DNA of 29,014 nt from the IMG/VR virus record IMGVR_UViG_3300017996_000185, positions 1 through 29,014 of that record; one strand, given 5' to 3'. A program made the translations under genes and the position numbers. The DNA is from a virus. Every line of letters starts with the position of its first letter. Position 1 is the first letter of the stretch. Below are positions 1 to 4,681 of the stretch, one piece after another. The notes beneath the pieces were generated by a model that saw nothing but the letters and a program-made list of their open reading frames with translations, was not told where the DNA came from and made no database searches.

Positions 1-106
1 ACGCCCAGGTCCATCAAGGCCAGTGCGCCGGCCCAACGATCGGTTGCCCAACGGCAATTACAGACCGAAAACTCCGGTGTGCTATAACTTACGGTTGGGA
101 GGATAC

Positions 107-400
107 GTGACGGAACTCCGGGAATGGATGCATCTGTTGACCGAAATATTTACGCTCATCGGCATCTGGTGGGCCGCGCTAAAGGTTGTCGCGGTAGCCG
201 AAAAAAAGATCGATGAGCACGAGCGCCGCATCTCCTCTCTTGAAAAAACGCGCGAATACGACGCCAATCTGTTCAGCGATTTGGTGAAGCAAATTGCCGG
301 AGTCGCCGGCAAGATGGATATCATGGTATCTGAACTTGGTCGCGTGCGGGACAGGCTCGACCGATTCGTGGACGCAAAGGCAACGGCGGGGGCGGATTAG
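107..400 (+). CDS. Small membrane-anchored coiled-coil protein (holin- or spanin-like)
   Basis: The protein has 97 residues from a GTG start. I chose GTG at 107 because a strong GGGAGG ribosome site lies 4 bases upstream; the open frame extends back to 23 but that part has no ribosome site. After a short N-terminus comes one hydrophobic segment (about residues 8-26, containing IFTLIGIWWAALKVVAV), then a charged helical stretch with heptad spacing (KKIDEHERRISSLEKT and on to the end), predicted to be a coiled coil. This topology is common in phage lysis accessory proteins such as class III-like holins or inner-membrane spanin subunits, but no family-specific motif is visible. It converges with the leftward cluster, the stop codons overlapping at 397-400. 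A lysis role is inference. Confidence 0.6.
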   Translation: MTELREWMHLLTEIFTLIGIWWAALKVVAVAEKKIDEHERRISSLEKTREYDANLFSDLVKQIAGVAGKMDIMVSELGRVRDRLDRFVDAKATAGAD

Positions 401-597
401 CCTTCCTGCCCGCTGATCCGGTGCCACTCCACCAGCATCAAGAACTCATCCGGCCCGATATTGCCATCCATTAGCGCGACAATTGCGCGCGCTCTCGGCG
501 AGTCGCCGCACTCCGGGTACATGAGCGCGAGCTGCGCGTCAACTACCGCCATGTCGGACGGTTCCTGCGGGTTTTCGACGATTGGAATGTCGGTCAC
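397..597 (-). CDS. Hypothetical small phage protein, 66 aa
   Basis: The leftward gene starts at GTG 597, directly preceded by AAAGGAGC, a good ribosome site; the longer frame back to 747 has no ribosome site and covers a hairpin. The acidic soluble protein begins VTDIPIVENPQEPSDMAVVD and ends in a likely helical segment (FLMLVEWHRISGQEG). I do not recognise a family. It is the last gene of the leftward cluster; its stop overlaps the stop of the convergent gene at 107-400. A hairpin lies immediately upstream of the ribosome site, so its expression may be limited by termination. Confidence 0.6.
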   Translation of the reverse strand: MTDIPIVENPQEPSDMAVVDAQLALMYPECGDSPRARAIVALMDGNIGPDEFLMLVEWHRISGQEG

Positions 598-617
598 GAT
601 TTGCTCCTTTCCAAAAC

Positions 618-643
618 GTGGGAGCCCCTCGCGAGACTCCCAC
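618..643 (-). terminator. Hairpin with T-run, possible terminator or attenuator
   Basis: On the minus strand GTGGGAG pairs with CTCCCAC across a 12-base loop that itself contains the palindrome CTCGCGAG, followed by G and TTTT. It lies between the leftward genes 749-874 and 397-597, just before the ribosome site of the latter. The short T-run makes it a weak intrinsic terminator or an attenuator. Confidence 0.4.
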
Positions 644-748
644 CGGGCCACATGCCTGCTACCACCGTCATATTGTGCGCATCCTCTAATGTTTCCAACA
701 CAATCCAGTCCTTCATTCCAAGGGGAATTATATACATGATTACCCACG

Positions 749-874
749 CTAAGACTTGGCCTTTACTTTCTTCGCTTTCCGCGCGCGGCGCTTCTGTGAC
801 TTCGTTTTCGGCGCGGGCTTATAGCGGAGAACGGCGTCCACAATGGCATCCAAGCACTTCGGCGTCTCGCTCAT
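749..874 (-). CDS. Tiny protein with a strongly basic C-terminal tail, 41 aa
   Basis: ATG at 874 is preceded by TGGAG about 9 bases upstream and an in-frame stop lies further upstream, which limits the start. The product begins MSETPKCLDAIVDAVLRYKP and finishes in a run of lysine and arginine (KTKSQKRRARKAKKVKAKS), 18 of the last 30 residues or so being small or basic. Such tails bind nucleic acid or make a protein sticky to the nucleoid or the capsid interior. It overlaps the 3' end of the preceding gene (819-1049) by 56 bases in another frame, which is large even for a phage, so one of the two may be mis-called. No family recognised. Confidence 0.55.
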   Translation of the reverse strand: MSETPKCLDAIVDAVLRYKPAPKTKSQKRRARKAKKVKAKS

Positions 875-1049
875 GCAGATACTCCATGGAAGCTATGGAC
901 GTGCCCGCGCGGGTCGGCCTTAATCCCGAAGCGTTTGGCGCGTTCCAAGCGCGATCCTGAAGGTATTGGCGAGCGTTGTACAGCGTGTCGCTGGCCGTGC
1001 TCTCCATGTAGGCCGCGCGGAGGATTCGGACGGCTTCTTTACGCAGCAC
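819..1049 (-). CDS. Hypothetical small phage protein, 76 aa
   Basis: The frame begins with two adjacent GTG codons (1052 and 1049). GGGGAGG sits 6 bases before the second, so I use 1049. The start lies inside the 3' end of the upstream gene (stop at 1039), a translational-coupling arrangement. The protein starts VLRKEAVRILRAAYMESTAS, a likely amphipathic helix, and ends with GCHCGRRSPL. No family is recognised. Its last 56 bases overlap the next small gene in another frame, which lowers confidence for the C-terminal end. Confidence 0.5.
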   Translation of the reverse strand: MLRKEAVRILRAAYMESTASDTLYNARQYLQDRAWNAPNASGLRPTRAGTSIASMEYLHERDAEVLGCHCGRRSPL

Positions 1050-1407
1050 CACCCACCTCCCCAAGTACCTCCGCCAGCGCCGTGGACCTGACGCGCTCGT
1101 GTTCCGCCAGCGCCTTGGCCGTGACGCGCTCATATTCCGCCAGCGCCGTGGCCGTGACGCGCTCGTGTTCCGCCAGCGCCGTGGACCTGACGCGCCGGTA
1201 TTCCGCCCACGCCTTGGCCGGGTCTTCGATGCAGGCGGTGGAATTGAGCAGCCACTCGGTATCCCCGACGCCGTTGTGCTTGAGCACGTCGAGTGCGTCG
1301 ATGGGGTCATTCGGGCCGATAGGCCCGAGGTTGGATTTGAGGTACTCGTAGCGGGCGGAGCAAGCTCCCCCCTCCTTGAGCCGGTGCAACGTTGTGTGAA
1401 TCTTCAT
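1039..1407 (-). CDS. Helical protein with tandem 11-residue repeats, 122 aa
   Basis: ATG at 1407 is preceded by GGGAGGTGA, an almost perfect ribosome site. Residues 1-65 form a small non-repetitive domain (MKIHTTLHRLKEGGACSARY at the N-terminus; then NDPIDALDVLKHNGVGDTEW). From about residue 66 the protein is built of 11-residue repeats of the form (T/K)ALAEHERVR(S/A), four clear copies and a degenerate first one beginning KAWAEYRRVRS. Hendecad repeats like this form long right-handed helical coiled coils. The 11-residue ALAE(Y/H)ERV repeat type is, from memory, seen in other uncharacterised phage proteins, but I know of no function. It sits in the leftward accessory cluster. The DNA repeats are described separately. 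Confidence 0.65.
   Translation of the reverse strand: MKIHTTLHRLKEGGACSARYEYLKSNLGPIGPNDPIDALDVLKHNGVGDTEWLLNSTACIEDPAKAWAEYRRVRSTALAEHERVTATALAEYERVTAKALAEHERVRSTALAEVLGEVGGAA
1072..1236 (-). repeat. 33-bp tandem repeat inside the hendecad-repeat gene
   Basis: On the plus strand the units start at 1072, 1105, 1138 and 1171, each 33 bases long and beginning CGCCAGCGCC, alternating between the cores GTGGACCTGACGCG and TTGGCCGTGACGCG (or a mixture). A fifth degenerate unit starts at 1204 (CGCCCACGCC). The unit length is a multiple of three and matches the 11-residue protein repeat exactly, so copy number can change without breaking the frame. Confidence 0.85.
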
Positions 1408-1410
1408 CGG

Positions 1411-1677
1411 TTAGGTCACCTCCCGTTTGCTTTTTTCCAGCGCGCGAAAAACGGACATTTGAGGACATCCTGGCGGCAGCGGGCGCGCGCTCCGCTGCAC
1501 AGGTTGCGTCTTAAGCCGAATGCTCATCGGTGTAGAGTTGCGACCCGGCTTGCCACGCCCCGCGTGGAGTTTCTTCGACTCGTGCTTGTTCGCTTCCAAC
1601 CCACCGACAAAGCACTCATCGATTTCCACGTCTCCGCGCAATTTGTCCAGGTCGATTCCGCCGCACCATGTAGATCC
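1411..1677 (-). pseudogene. IS1595-family transposase fragment (ISXO2-like catalytic part)
   Basis: On the minus strand the frame contains DVEIDECFVGG (1632-1600) followed by NKHESKKLHAGRG ending at 1552. This is the first part of the ISXO2-like transposase domain, where the typical form is (V)EVDEtyvGGk..NkH..K...aGRG, with a DDE-type catalytic acid. After GRG the sequence no longer looks like transposase, and upstream of it there is only the end of the gene at 1704-1976, so at most a quarter of a transposase remains. There is no start or ribosome site of its own. It lies between two small phage genes and is a decayed insertion. Compare the other two fragments at 2424-2583 and 2739-2900. Confidence 0.7.
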
Positions 1678-1705
1678 GAGCGGTTTCCTCGTCTGGAAAC
1701 CGCTC
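1678..1705 (-). terminator. Perfect 11-bp stem hairpin after the gene at 1704-1976
   Basis: GAGCGGTTTCC pairs perfectly with GGAAACCGCTC around a 6-base loop. The stop codon of the leftward gene lies in the stem. There is no T-run on either side, so it is a strong structure that may slow transcription or protect the mRNA 3' end rather than a textbook intrinsic terminator. It could also be an end of the decayed IS element next to it. Confidence 0.5.
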
Positions 1706-1976
1706 AGAGCAACTCGTACCGCACCTCGGCGCGATTGAACCAAGCGTCCAGCCCGCACGCCACGGCGTTGCGGACTTCGGTTTCAGACCAATCCGCGAAG
1801 TTGTCCGCGAGGGGGCGGATAGCACCGCCGCGCGGAAGGCCGAGCGCTTCGTTTATTTCCTCGTCGGTCGTTTCGGTTGTTTCCGCGTTGCACTCCGGGT
1901 GTGCTTCAAACCAAGCGCTTTTTGCGGATTCGATAACATCGATTACGCTGCTGTCGTCTTCGATCCAGGTCGTCAT
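1704..1976 (-). CDS. Hypothetical acidic phage protein, 90 aa
   Basis: ATG at 1976 has GGAGG 8 bases upstream and its own near-consensus promoter just before it (1998-2026), so this is a well supported gene start. The product is acidic, begins MTTWIEDDSSVIDVIESAKS, continues with a Thr/Glu-rich linker (ETTETTDEEINEA) and ends in a helical part (WSETEVRNAVACGLDAWF). I do not recognise it. A dedicated promoter plus a following hairpin suggests a single-gene early transcript, perhaps a host-interaction protein; that role is a guess. Longer upstream frame (to 2210) is not needed and would cover the promoter. Confidence 0.65.
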   Translation of the reverse strand: MTTWIEDDSSVIDVIESAKSAWFEAHPECNAETTETTDEEINEALGLPRGGAIRPLADNFADWSETEVRNAVACGLDAWFNRAEVRYELL

Positions 1977-1997
1977 CTGAACTGCCTCCATGCTTTT

Positions 1998-2026
1998 ATA
2001 ATAGTTCATCCACATGCTGCTGTAAA
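1998..2026 (-). promoter_or_regulatory. Leftward sigma70-type promoter with 17-bp spacer
   Basis: Minus strand: -35 TTTACA at 2026-2021, 17-base spacer, -10 TATTAT at 2003-1998. A start about 7 bases later gives a short leader with the GGAGG site of the gene at 1976. The -35 and following bases (TTTACAGCAGCATG) match the other leftward promoter at 2304 (TTGACAGCAGCATG) at 13 of 14 positions. Confidence 0.65.
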
Positions 2027-2038
2027 GCAAAAAGTGAA

Positions 2039-2269
2039 CTATTTTTGCGTTATCGGTAAAGTATGGGCATTTTGCGAGGATTTCGCGCGCGCTGCTCGCC
2101 GGCGCCGCTGGTAATCCCGCATCACGCACTTGCCGCAGATCCCACACTCGCAGGTCGGCCGCGACCCGCTGCCATGGCTCCGCCGGCGCGCCTGGCTTCG
2201 CCGCCCCCACTCCGACTTCAGCCGCGCGTCCGGTATCGTGTCAAGCTCCCAGTCCTCTCGGTATTTCAC
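2039..2269 (-). CDS. Small basic protein with a Cys cluster, 76 aa
   Basis: The frame is open back to 2554, but a near-consensus promoter (2304-2276) predicts transcription starting at about 2269, exactly at an in-frame GTG, so a leaderless GTG start is the best fit (the ATG at 2293 would lie within the promoter). The protein begins VKYREDWELDTIPDARLKSE, then has an Arg/Ser-rich stretch and a cysteine cluster CECGICGKCVMRDYQRRRRA, followed by a basic tail. C-x-C-x2-C-x2-C with a flanking RD-Y-RR helix resembles small zinc-binding HNH-adjacent or DNA-binding proteins seen in phages; without histidines no nuclease activity can be claimed. It is the first gene of the leftward cluster. Confidence 0.55.
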   Translation of the reverse strand: MKYREDWELDTIPDARLKSEWGRRSQARRRSHGSGSRPTCECGICGKCVMRDYQRRRRAARAKSSQNAHTLPITQK

Positions 2270-2275
2270 ATGCTG

Positions 2276-2304
2276 ATCATAGCCGTATTCCATGCTGCTG
2301 TCAA
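2276..2304 (-). promoter_or_regulatory. Leftward consensus sigma70 promoter
   Basis: Minus strand: perfect -35 TTGACA at 2304-2299, 17-base spacer, -10 TATGAT at 2281-2276 (5 of 6). Its -35 lies only 11 bases from the -35 of the rightward promoter at 2316, making a back-to-back divergent control region. The predicted start coincides with the GTG at 2269. Confidence 0.75.
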
Positions 2305-2314
2305 GCGCTTCCCG

Positions 2315-2354
2315 ATTGAGCCCAGCCAGCAAAAGCGCGATAATTGGCGCATGG
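2315..2354 (+). repeat. 40-bp direct repeat copy 1: rightward promoter ahead of the terS relic
   Basis: This 40-base block is 38/40 identical to 4642-4681; the last 29 bases are identical. It contains -35 TTGAGC at 2316-2321, a 17-base spacer, and -10 GATAAT at 2339-2344. An ATG follows 6 bases after the -10, as in copy 2, where that ATG starts terS. The block is therefore a duplicated promoter plus start codon rather than an anonymous repeat. Confidence 0.85.
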
Positions 2355-2431
2355 CATGGGCAAAGGCTGGGCCGGGGCGCAAATCTCTTTTCACCACCGA
2401 ACTTGCGGCGGAAATTTGCTGCGAACAGTGA
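2351..2431 (+). pseudogene. Truncated 5' end of a second small-terminase gene
   Basis: From the ATG in repeat copy 1 the frame runs for only 26 codons and contains GPGRKSLFTTELAAEICCEQ before TGA. The pattern (K/G)PGR-x-x-x-(F/Y)-T-x-E-L-A-x-E-I-C is typical of the N-terminus of phage small terminase proteins of the GRPxKYTPELAEEIC type. The intact terS at 4678 begins MGTRKPGRPTTYDPMFCELI, similar in layout but clearly different in sequence. The frame breaks at 2424-2431, exactly where an IS1595 transposase fragment on the opposite strand ends, so an insertion or rearrangement probably cut the gene. The assignment rests on about 20 residues. Confidence 0.5.
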
Positions 2432-2583
2432 AATCGAACGCACAGGAAAGACAGCGGTAGAACCCCGGTTTGCGCGTGGCGCATACGCCGAGCGCGGAGA
2501 CTTTCTCACCGGATTTGCAGTCGGGGCAGAGGCGCCCGGAGCCAGGACAGGCATTCCCTGGGGTCGAGTGGCAGGAGGACAGG
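2424..2583 (-). pseudogene. IS1595-family transposase N-terminal zinc ribbon, fragment
   Basis: On the minus strand one frame encodes CPDC (2528-2517), then about 20 residues, then PGFYRCLSCAFDFTV (ending near 2424). This is the N-terminal zinc ribbon of IS1595-family transposases (CPxC ... RPGxYRCxxCxxxFTV). Just upstream another frame gives RECLSWLRAP, matching the segment that normally precedes the ribbon, so there is a frameshift between them. After FTV the homology stops abruptly at the terS relic. No start codon or complete frame remains. Confidence 0.65.
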
Positions 2584-2738
2584 CTTCAGGGGAAGGAGTG
2601 GTTGGCGGAGCGGGCGTCGAAAAAGCTGAAGAACAATCTTCTTTACACGAGCATGGCAGGTGCGGTCCTGCGATTCGAAGTTCGAGAATCAGGGATTCGA
2701 GGAGGATTGATGCGCCTGCGCTTTGCCCAGCCGGAGCG

Positions 2739-2905
2739 GATCGATATCTGAGCGAATTTCAGTTCCGCTGGAACCGTAAGGCTCAGAACGTAGTCATACT
2801 TGTGACCGCGCTGCGGCTGGGATCGGGCGCGATCTGCCGTACGAGCAGCTCATCGCGGAGCTTGAGCAGACGACGGCCAGCGGACCGGATGTGGAACTCC
2901 GACCA
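2739..2905 (+). pseudogene. IS1595-family transposase C-terminal fragment, opposite orientation
   Basis: On the plus strand, from 2739, DRYLSEFQFRWNRKAQNVV followed by VTALRLG matches the C-terminal part of ISXO2-like transposases (RYL.EF.FR.N.R). A frameshift near 2820 then gives GRDLPYEQLIAELEQTTASG, the usual end of such proteins. The stop codon is lost and this second frame runs on in frame into the gene at 2957. Being on the opposite strand from the fragments at 1411 and 2424, it shows at least two insertions or an inversion. About 150 bases between it and the zinc-ribbon fragment (2584-2738) show nothing I recognise. Confidence 0.65.
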
Positions 2906-2910
2906 AGAGT

Positions 2911-2949
2911 TTGCTCACGCTTGACAAGATTGAGCAAAAAGACCATACT
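2911..2949 (+). promoter_or_regulatory. Promoter with flanking inverted-repeat operator for the XRE-ImmA operon
   Basis: A -35 TTGACA (2921-2926), 17-base spacer and -10 CATACT (2944-2949) precede the ATG at 2957 by 7 bases. The -35 is bracketed by a perfect 7-bp inverted repeat, TTGCTCA (2911-2917) and TGAGCAA (2931-2937), with half-site centres 20 bases apart, about two helical turns. This is the usual geometry for a dimeric or tetrameric HTH repressor, and the XRE protein encoded second in the operon is the obvious candidate. Confidence 0.7.
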
Positions 2950-2956
2950 GCTTAAC

Positions 2957-3379
2957 ATGAGACTTGAGTCCAAGCCATGGGGCGAGAAGTACGCCGACAT
3001 GTTTTGCTCTGAGGTTCCCGTCGAGGTCCAGCGGGCACTGCTCCACGGGCTGTTCCGCAATTATTCAGACGCATCAGAGCACTGCTATACGGTTTTTCGC
3101 CACCCTATAGCTCGGAATGCGAGCGGTCCATACAGGCACTCGAAGATTGAGGATGACTGGTGCGGCATAGCGGAGCGCTTCGCTTCAGAGAATCGCAACC
3201 GCCCCGCATTTGCAAAGGTACGCTTCCCGAACAGACGATTCTCTGGCTACATCGGCAAAGGAGTGGACCTCTGGACGAGGTTTGCGGATATTGTTGGGCA
3301 ATTCATTGATGTCAAGAACGACTTTACCAAACCTGCTCCCGTCAAACCGCGCACTCCTGTCAAAGAGGAACAGGCGTGA
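2957..3379 (+). CDS. Unrecognised 140-aa partner of the XRE-ImmA protein
   Basis: ATG at 2957 lies 7 bases after a -10 box and lacks a Shine-Dalgarno site, so it is probably leaderless; the frame is open further upstream only because it fuses with a transposase relic. The product begins MRLESKPWGEKYADMFCSEV and continues PVEVQRALLHGLFRNYSDAS, with HSKIEDDWCGIAERFA in the middle and a Lys/Pro-rich tail (KPAPVKPRTPVKEEQA). It is soluble, with no signal or membrane segment. Its stop overlaps the GTG of the next gene (GTGA), so the two are translationally coupled. The gene pair layout, with an upstream short gene and a downstream HTH-protease, resembles toxin-antitoxin, immunity or lysis-lysogeny modules, but I cannot assign a family. 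Confidence 0.65.
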   Translation: MRLESKPWGEKYADMFCSEVPVEVQRALLHGLFRNYSDASEHCYTVFRHPIARNASGPYRHSKIEDDWCGIAERFASENRNRPAFAKVRFPNRRFSGYIGKGVDLWTRFADIVGQFIDVKNDFTKPAPVKPRTPVKEEQA

Positions 3380-4524
3380 TTTCTGGGACGCCAGGGTTTG
3401 TAGGAGTCCGACTAAAACAGGCGCGGGAGGCCATGGGCCTTACAGTTACCTCTCTAGGGCAGGCTTTGGGGGTGACGAAGCAGGCCGTCTCCAGATGGGA
3501 AGGTGGATTAGATTCTCCACGTCCTGAGCTTTTTGATAGGCTTTGCGGTATTCTCTGCCAGCCGGCGTACTTCTTCATGCAGCCTATCAACTCAAGCCTG
3601 TTTCGGGGCACACGATTCTATCGCTCACTCGCCTCAACGACCTCCGCAGCAAGGCAGAAGGCCGACGCGCGTAATTTCTGGGCGAGGGAGACAGCCAACT
3701 ACGTGCTGCGCTACGTTGAGTTTCCGCGCGTTAATTTTCCGGTCTGGAAAATTGCCGATCCGTCAGCGCTGACCATGCGGGACGTTGAGGTGTGGGCAAC
3801 AGAAACCAGAAAATTCTGGGGGCTCGGAGACGCCCCTATCGCGAATCTGCTTAGGGTTGCAGAAAATAACGGGGCTTTGGTGGTGAGGGATTATCTCGAT
3901 GCGGAAACGCTTGACGCCCTTTCGGAGTGGCTGGAGCCTGAAGGCATTCCGTTTATTGTCTTGAACGCCGACAAGGAAAGCGCCGTCAGGTCGCGCCTGG
4001 ATCTCGCGCATGAACTCGGCCATTTGATCCTGCATAGAAAGGTAAGTCAGGAAGAACTAAACAAGAAGGCTTTGTTTAAGCAGATCGAGAAACAGGCCTT
4101 TCGGTTCGGGGGTGCCCTACTACTGCCAGAGCGCGCCTTTTTGGCCGACTTGTACTCACTTTCTCTCGACGCCTTGCGGGCGCTCAAGTCGAAGTGGAAA
4201 GTCGCCATCGCGGCGATGATCTATCGATTGGCTGATCTCGGGGTGCTGACCGAAGATCAGGAAAAACGCTTTTGGATCAATTACGTGCGTCGCGGCTGGA
4301 GGCTTCGCGAGCCGCTAGACGATCAGTTGCCGTTCGAAATGCCGAGCCTGCTACCGCAGGCATTTCAGATCATGGTGGACCAGGGGCACGACCGTGATCA
4401 GATTCCTGGCAGCATCGGGCATGGGAAATCGCAGATCGAACAGATTGCAAATCTTCCAGAGAACTTCCTTGGACCGTTGCCGAGCGTACAGGCCAAGATC
4501 ATTCCGTTTCGGAAACTCGGTTAG
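3376..4524 (+). CDS. XRE-family HTH regulator fused to ImmA/IrrE metallopeptidase
   Basis: The 382-aa protein starts at GTG 3376, with GAGGAA about 6 bases upstream. Residues 8-60 form an XRE (Cro/C1-type) helix-turn-helix (LKQAREAMGLTVTSLGQALG, then VTKQAVSRWEGG). Residues about 150-255 form an ImmA/IrrE (DUF955, COG2856) peptidase domain with the zinc motif HELGH (H212, E213, H216) and a downstream E238 in IEKQAFRFGGALLLP, the expected third ligand. All catalytic residues are present. Family members act as self-cleaving or partner-cleaving regulators: IrrE cleaves the repressor DdrO, and ImmA cleaves ImmR in ICEBs1. Some also occur in toxin-antitoxin and anti-phage systems. Here it probably represses its own operator and is inactivated or activated through the protease. 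It could serve phage immunity, superinfection exclusion or lysogeny control. Confidence 0.9.
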   Translation: MISGTPGFVGVRLKQAREAMGLTVTSLGQALGVTKQAVSRWEGGLDSPRPELFDRLCGILCQPAYFFMQPINSSLFRGTRFYRSLASTTSAARQKADARNFWARETANYVLRYVEFPRVNFPVWKIADPSALTMRDVEVWATETRKFWGLGDAPIANLLRVAENNGALVVRDYLDAETLDALSEWLEPEGIPFIVLNADKESAVRSRLDLAHELGHLILHRKVSQEELNKKALFKQIEKQAFRFGGALLLPERAFLADLYSLSLDALRALKSKWKVAIAAMIYRLADLGVLTEDQEKRFWINYVRRGWRLREPLDDQLPFEMPSLLPQAFQIMVDQGHDRDQIPGSIGHGKSQIEQIANLPENFLGPLPSVQAKIIPFRKLG

Positions 4525-4532
4525 GCGGGCGT

Positions 4533-4586
4533 CTAGCTGGTACTAGGAGCGGTCTTATGAACCGCGATGCTCCCCCGTGCAGCGGG
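4533..4586 (+). other. Three consecutive hairpins, tRNA-like but not a complete tRNA
   Basis: Just after the ImmA stop come CTAG-CTGGTA-CTAG (4533-4546), GCGGT-CTTATGA-ACCGC (4549-4565) and CCCG-TGCAG-CGGG (4574-4586). The second has a 7-base loop with T at the position of U33, like an anticodon arm with anticodon TAT; the first resembles a D arm. No matching acceptor stem or T arm can be built, so this is either a tRNA relic or a structured terminator for the XRE-ImmA operon. The rest of the 4525-4641 gap shows nothing else. Confidence 0.3.
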
Positions 4587-4641
4587 TCCGACACTGGCGG
4601 GCTGGGGCGCGGAAACTCCAGCAGTCTGAAGTGCCTATCCC

Positions 4642-4681
4642 ATTGAGACCAACCAGCAAAAGCGCGATAATTGGCGCATGG
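4642..4681 (+). promoter_or_regulatory. 40-bp direct repeat copy 2: promoter of terS
   Basis: The block has -35 TTGAGA (4643-4648), a 17-base spacer and -10 GATAAT (4666-4671), each 5 of 6 to consensus, with the terS ATG at 4678 only 6 bases later. No Shine-Dalgarno site precedes the ATG, so the transcript is predicted to be leaderless. It is 38/40 identical to 2315-2354. It probably starts the packaging and morphogenesis operon. Confidence 0.75.

Noticed and set aside
1072-1236. CRISPR array
   Set aside because: The 33-base units are contiguous, with no spacers, and encode an in-frame protein repeat.
1099-1980. 293-codon plus-strand frame across the leftward cluster
   Set aside because: It runs antisense to several small genes with good ribosome sites and is Arg/Pro-rich in the way of shadow frames in GC-rich DNA.
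2292-2924. Long plus-strand frame through the island's left half
   Set aside because: Its reading crosses the terS relic and antisense transposase zinc ribbon; only its end (from 2739) matches a transposase C-terminus, and no ribosome site supports a start.
4533-4610. A functional tRNA with anticodon TAT
   Set aside because: Anticodon-like and D-like hairpins exist, but no acceptor stem or T arm of correct pairing can be drawn.
2315-4681. Treating the 40-bp repeats as attL/attR of an integrated element
   Set aside because: No integrase or recombinase gene lies between or beside them, and the repeat is readily explained as a duplicated promoter and start codon.
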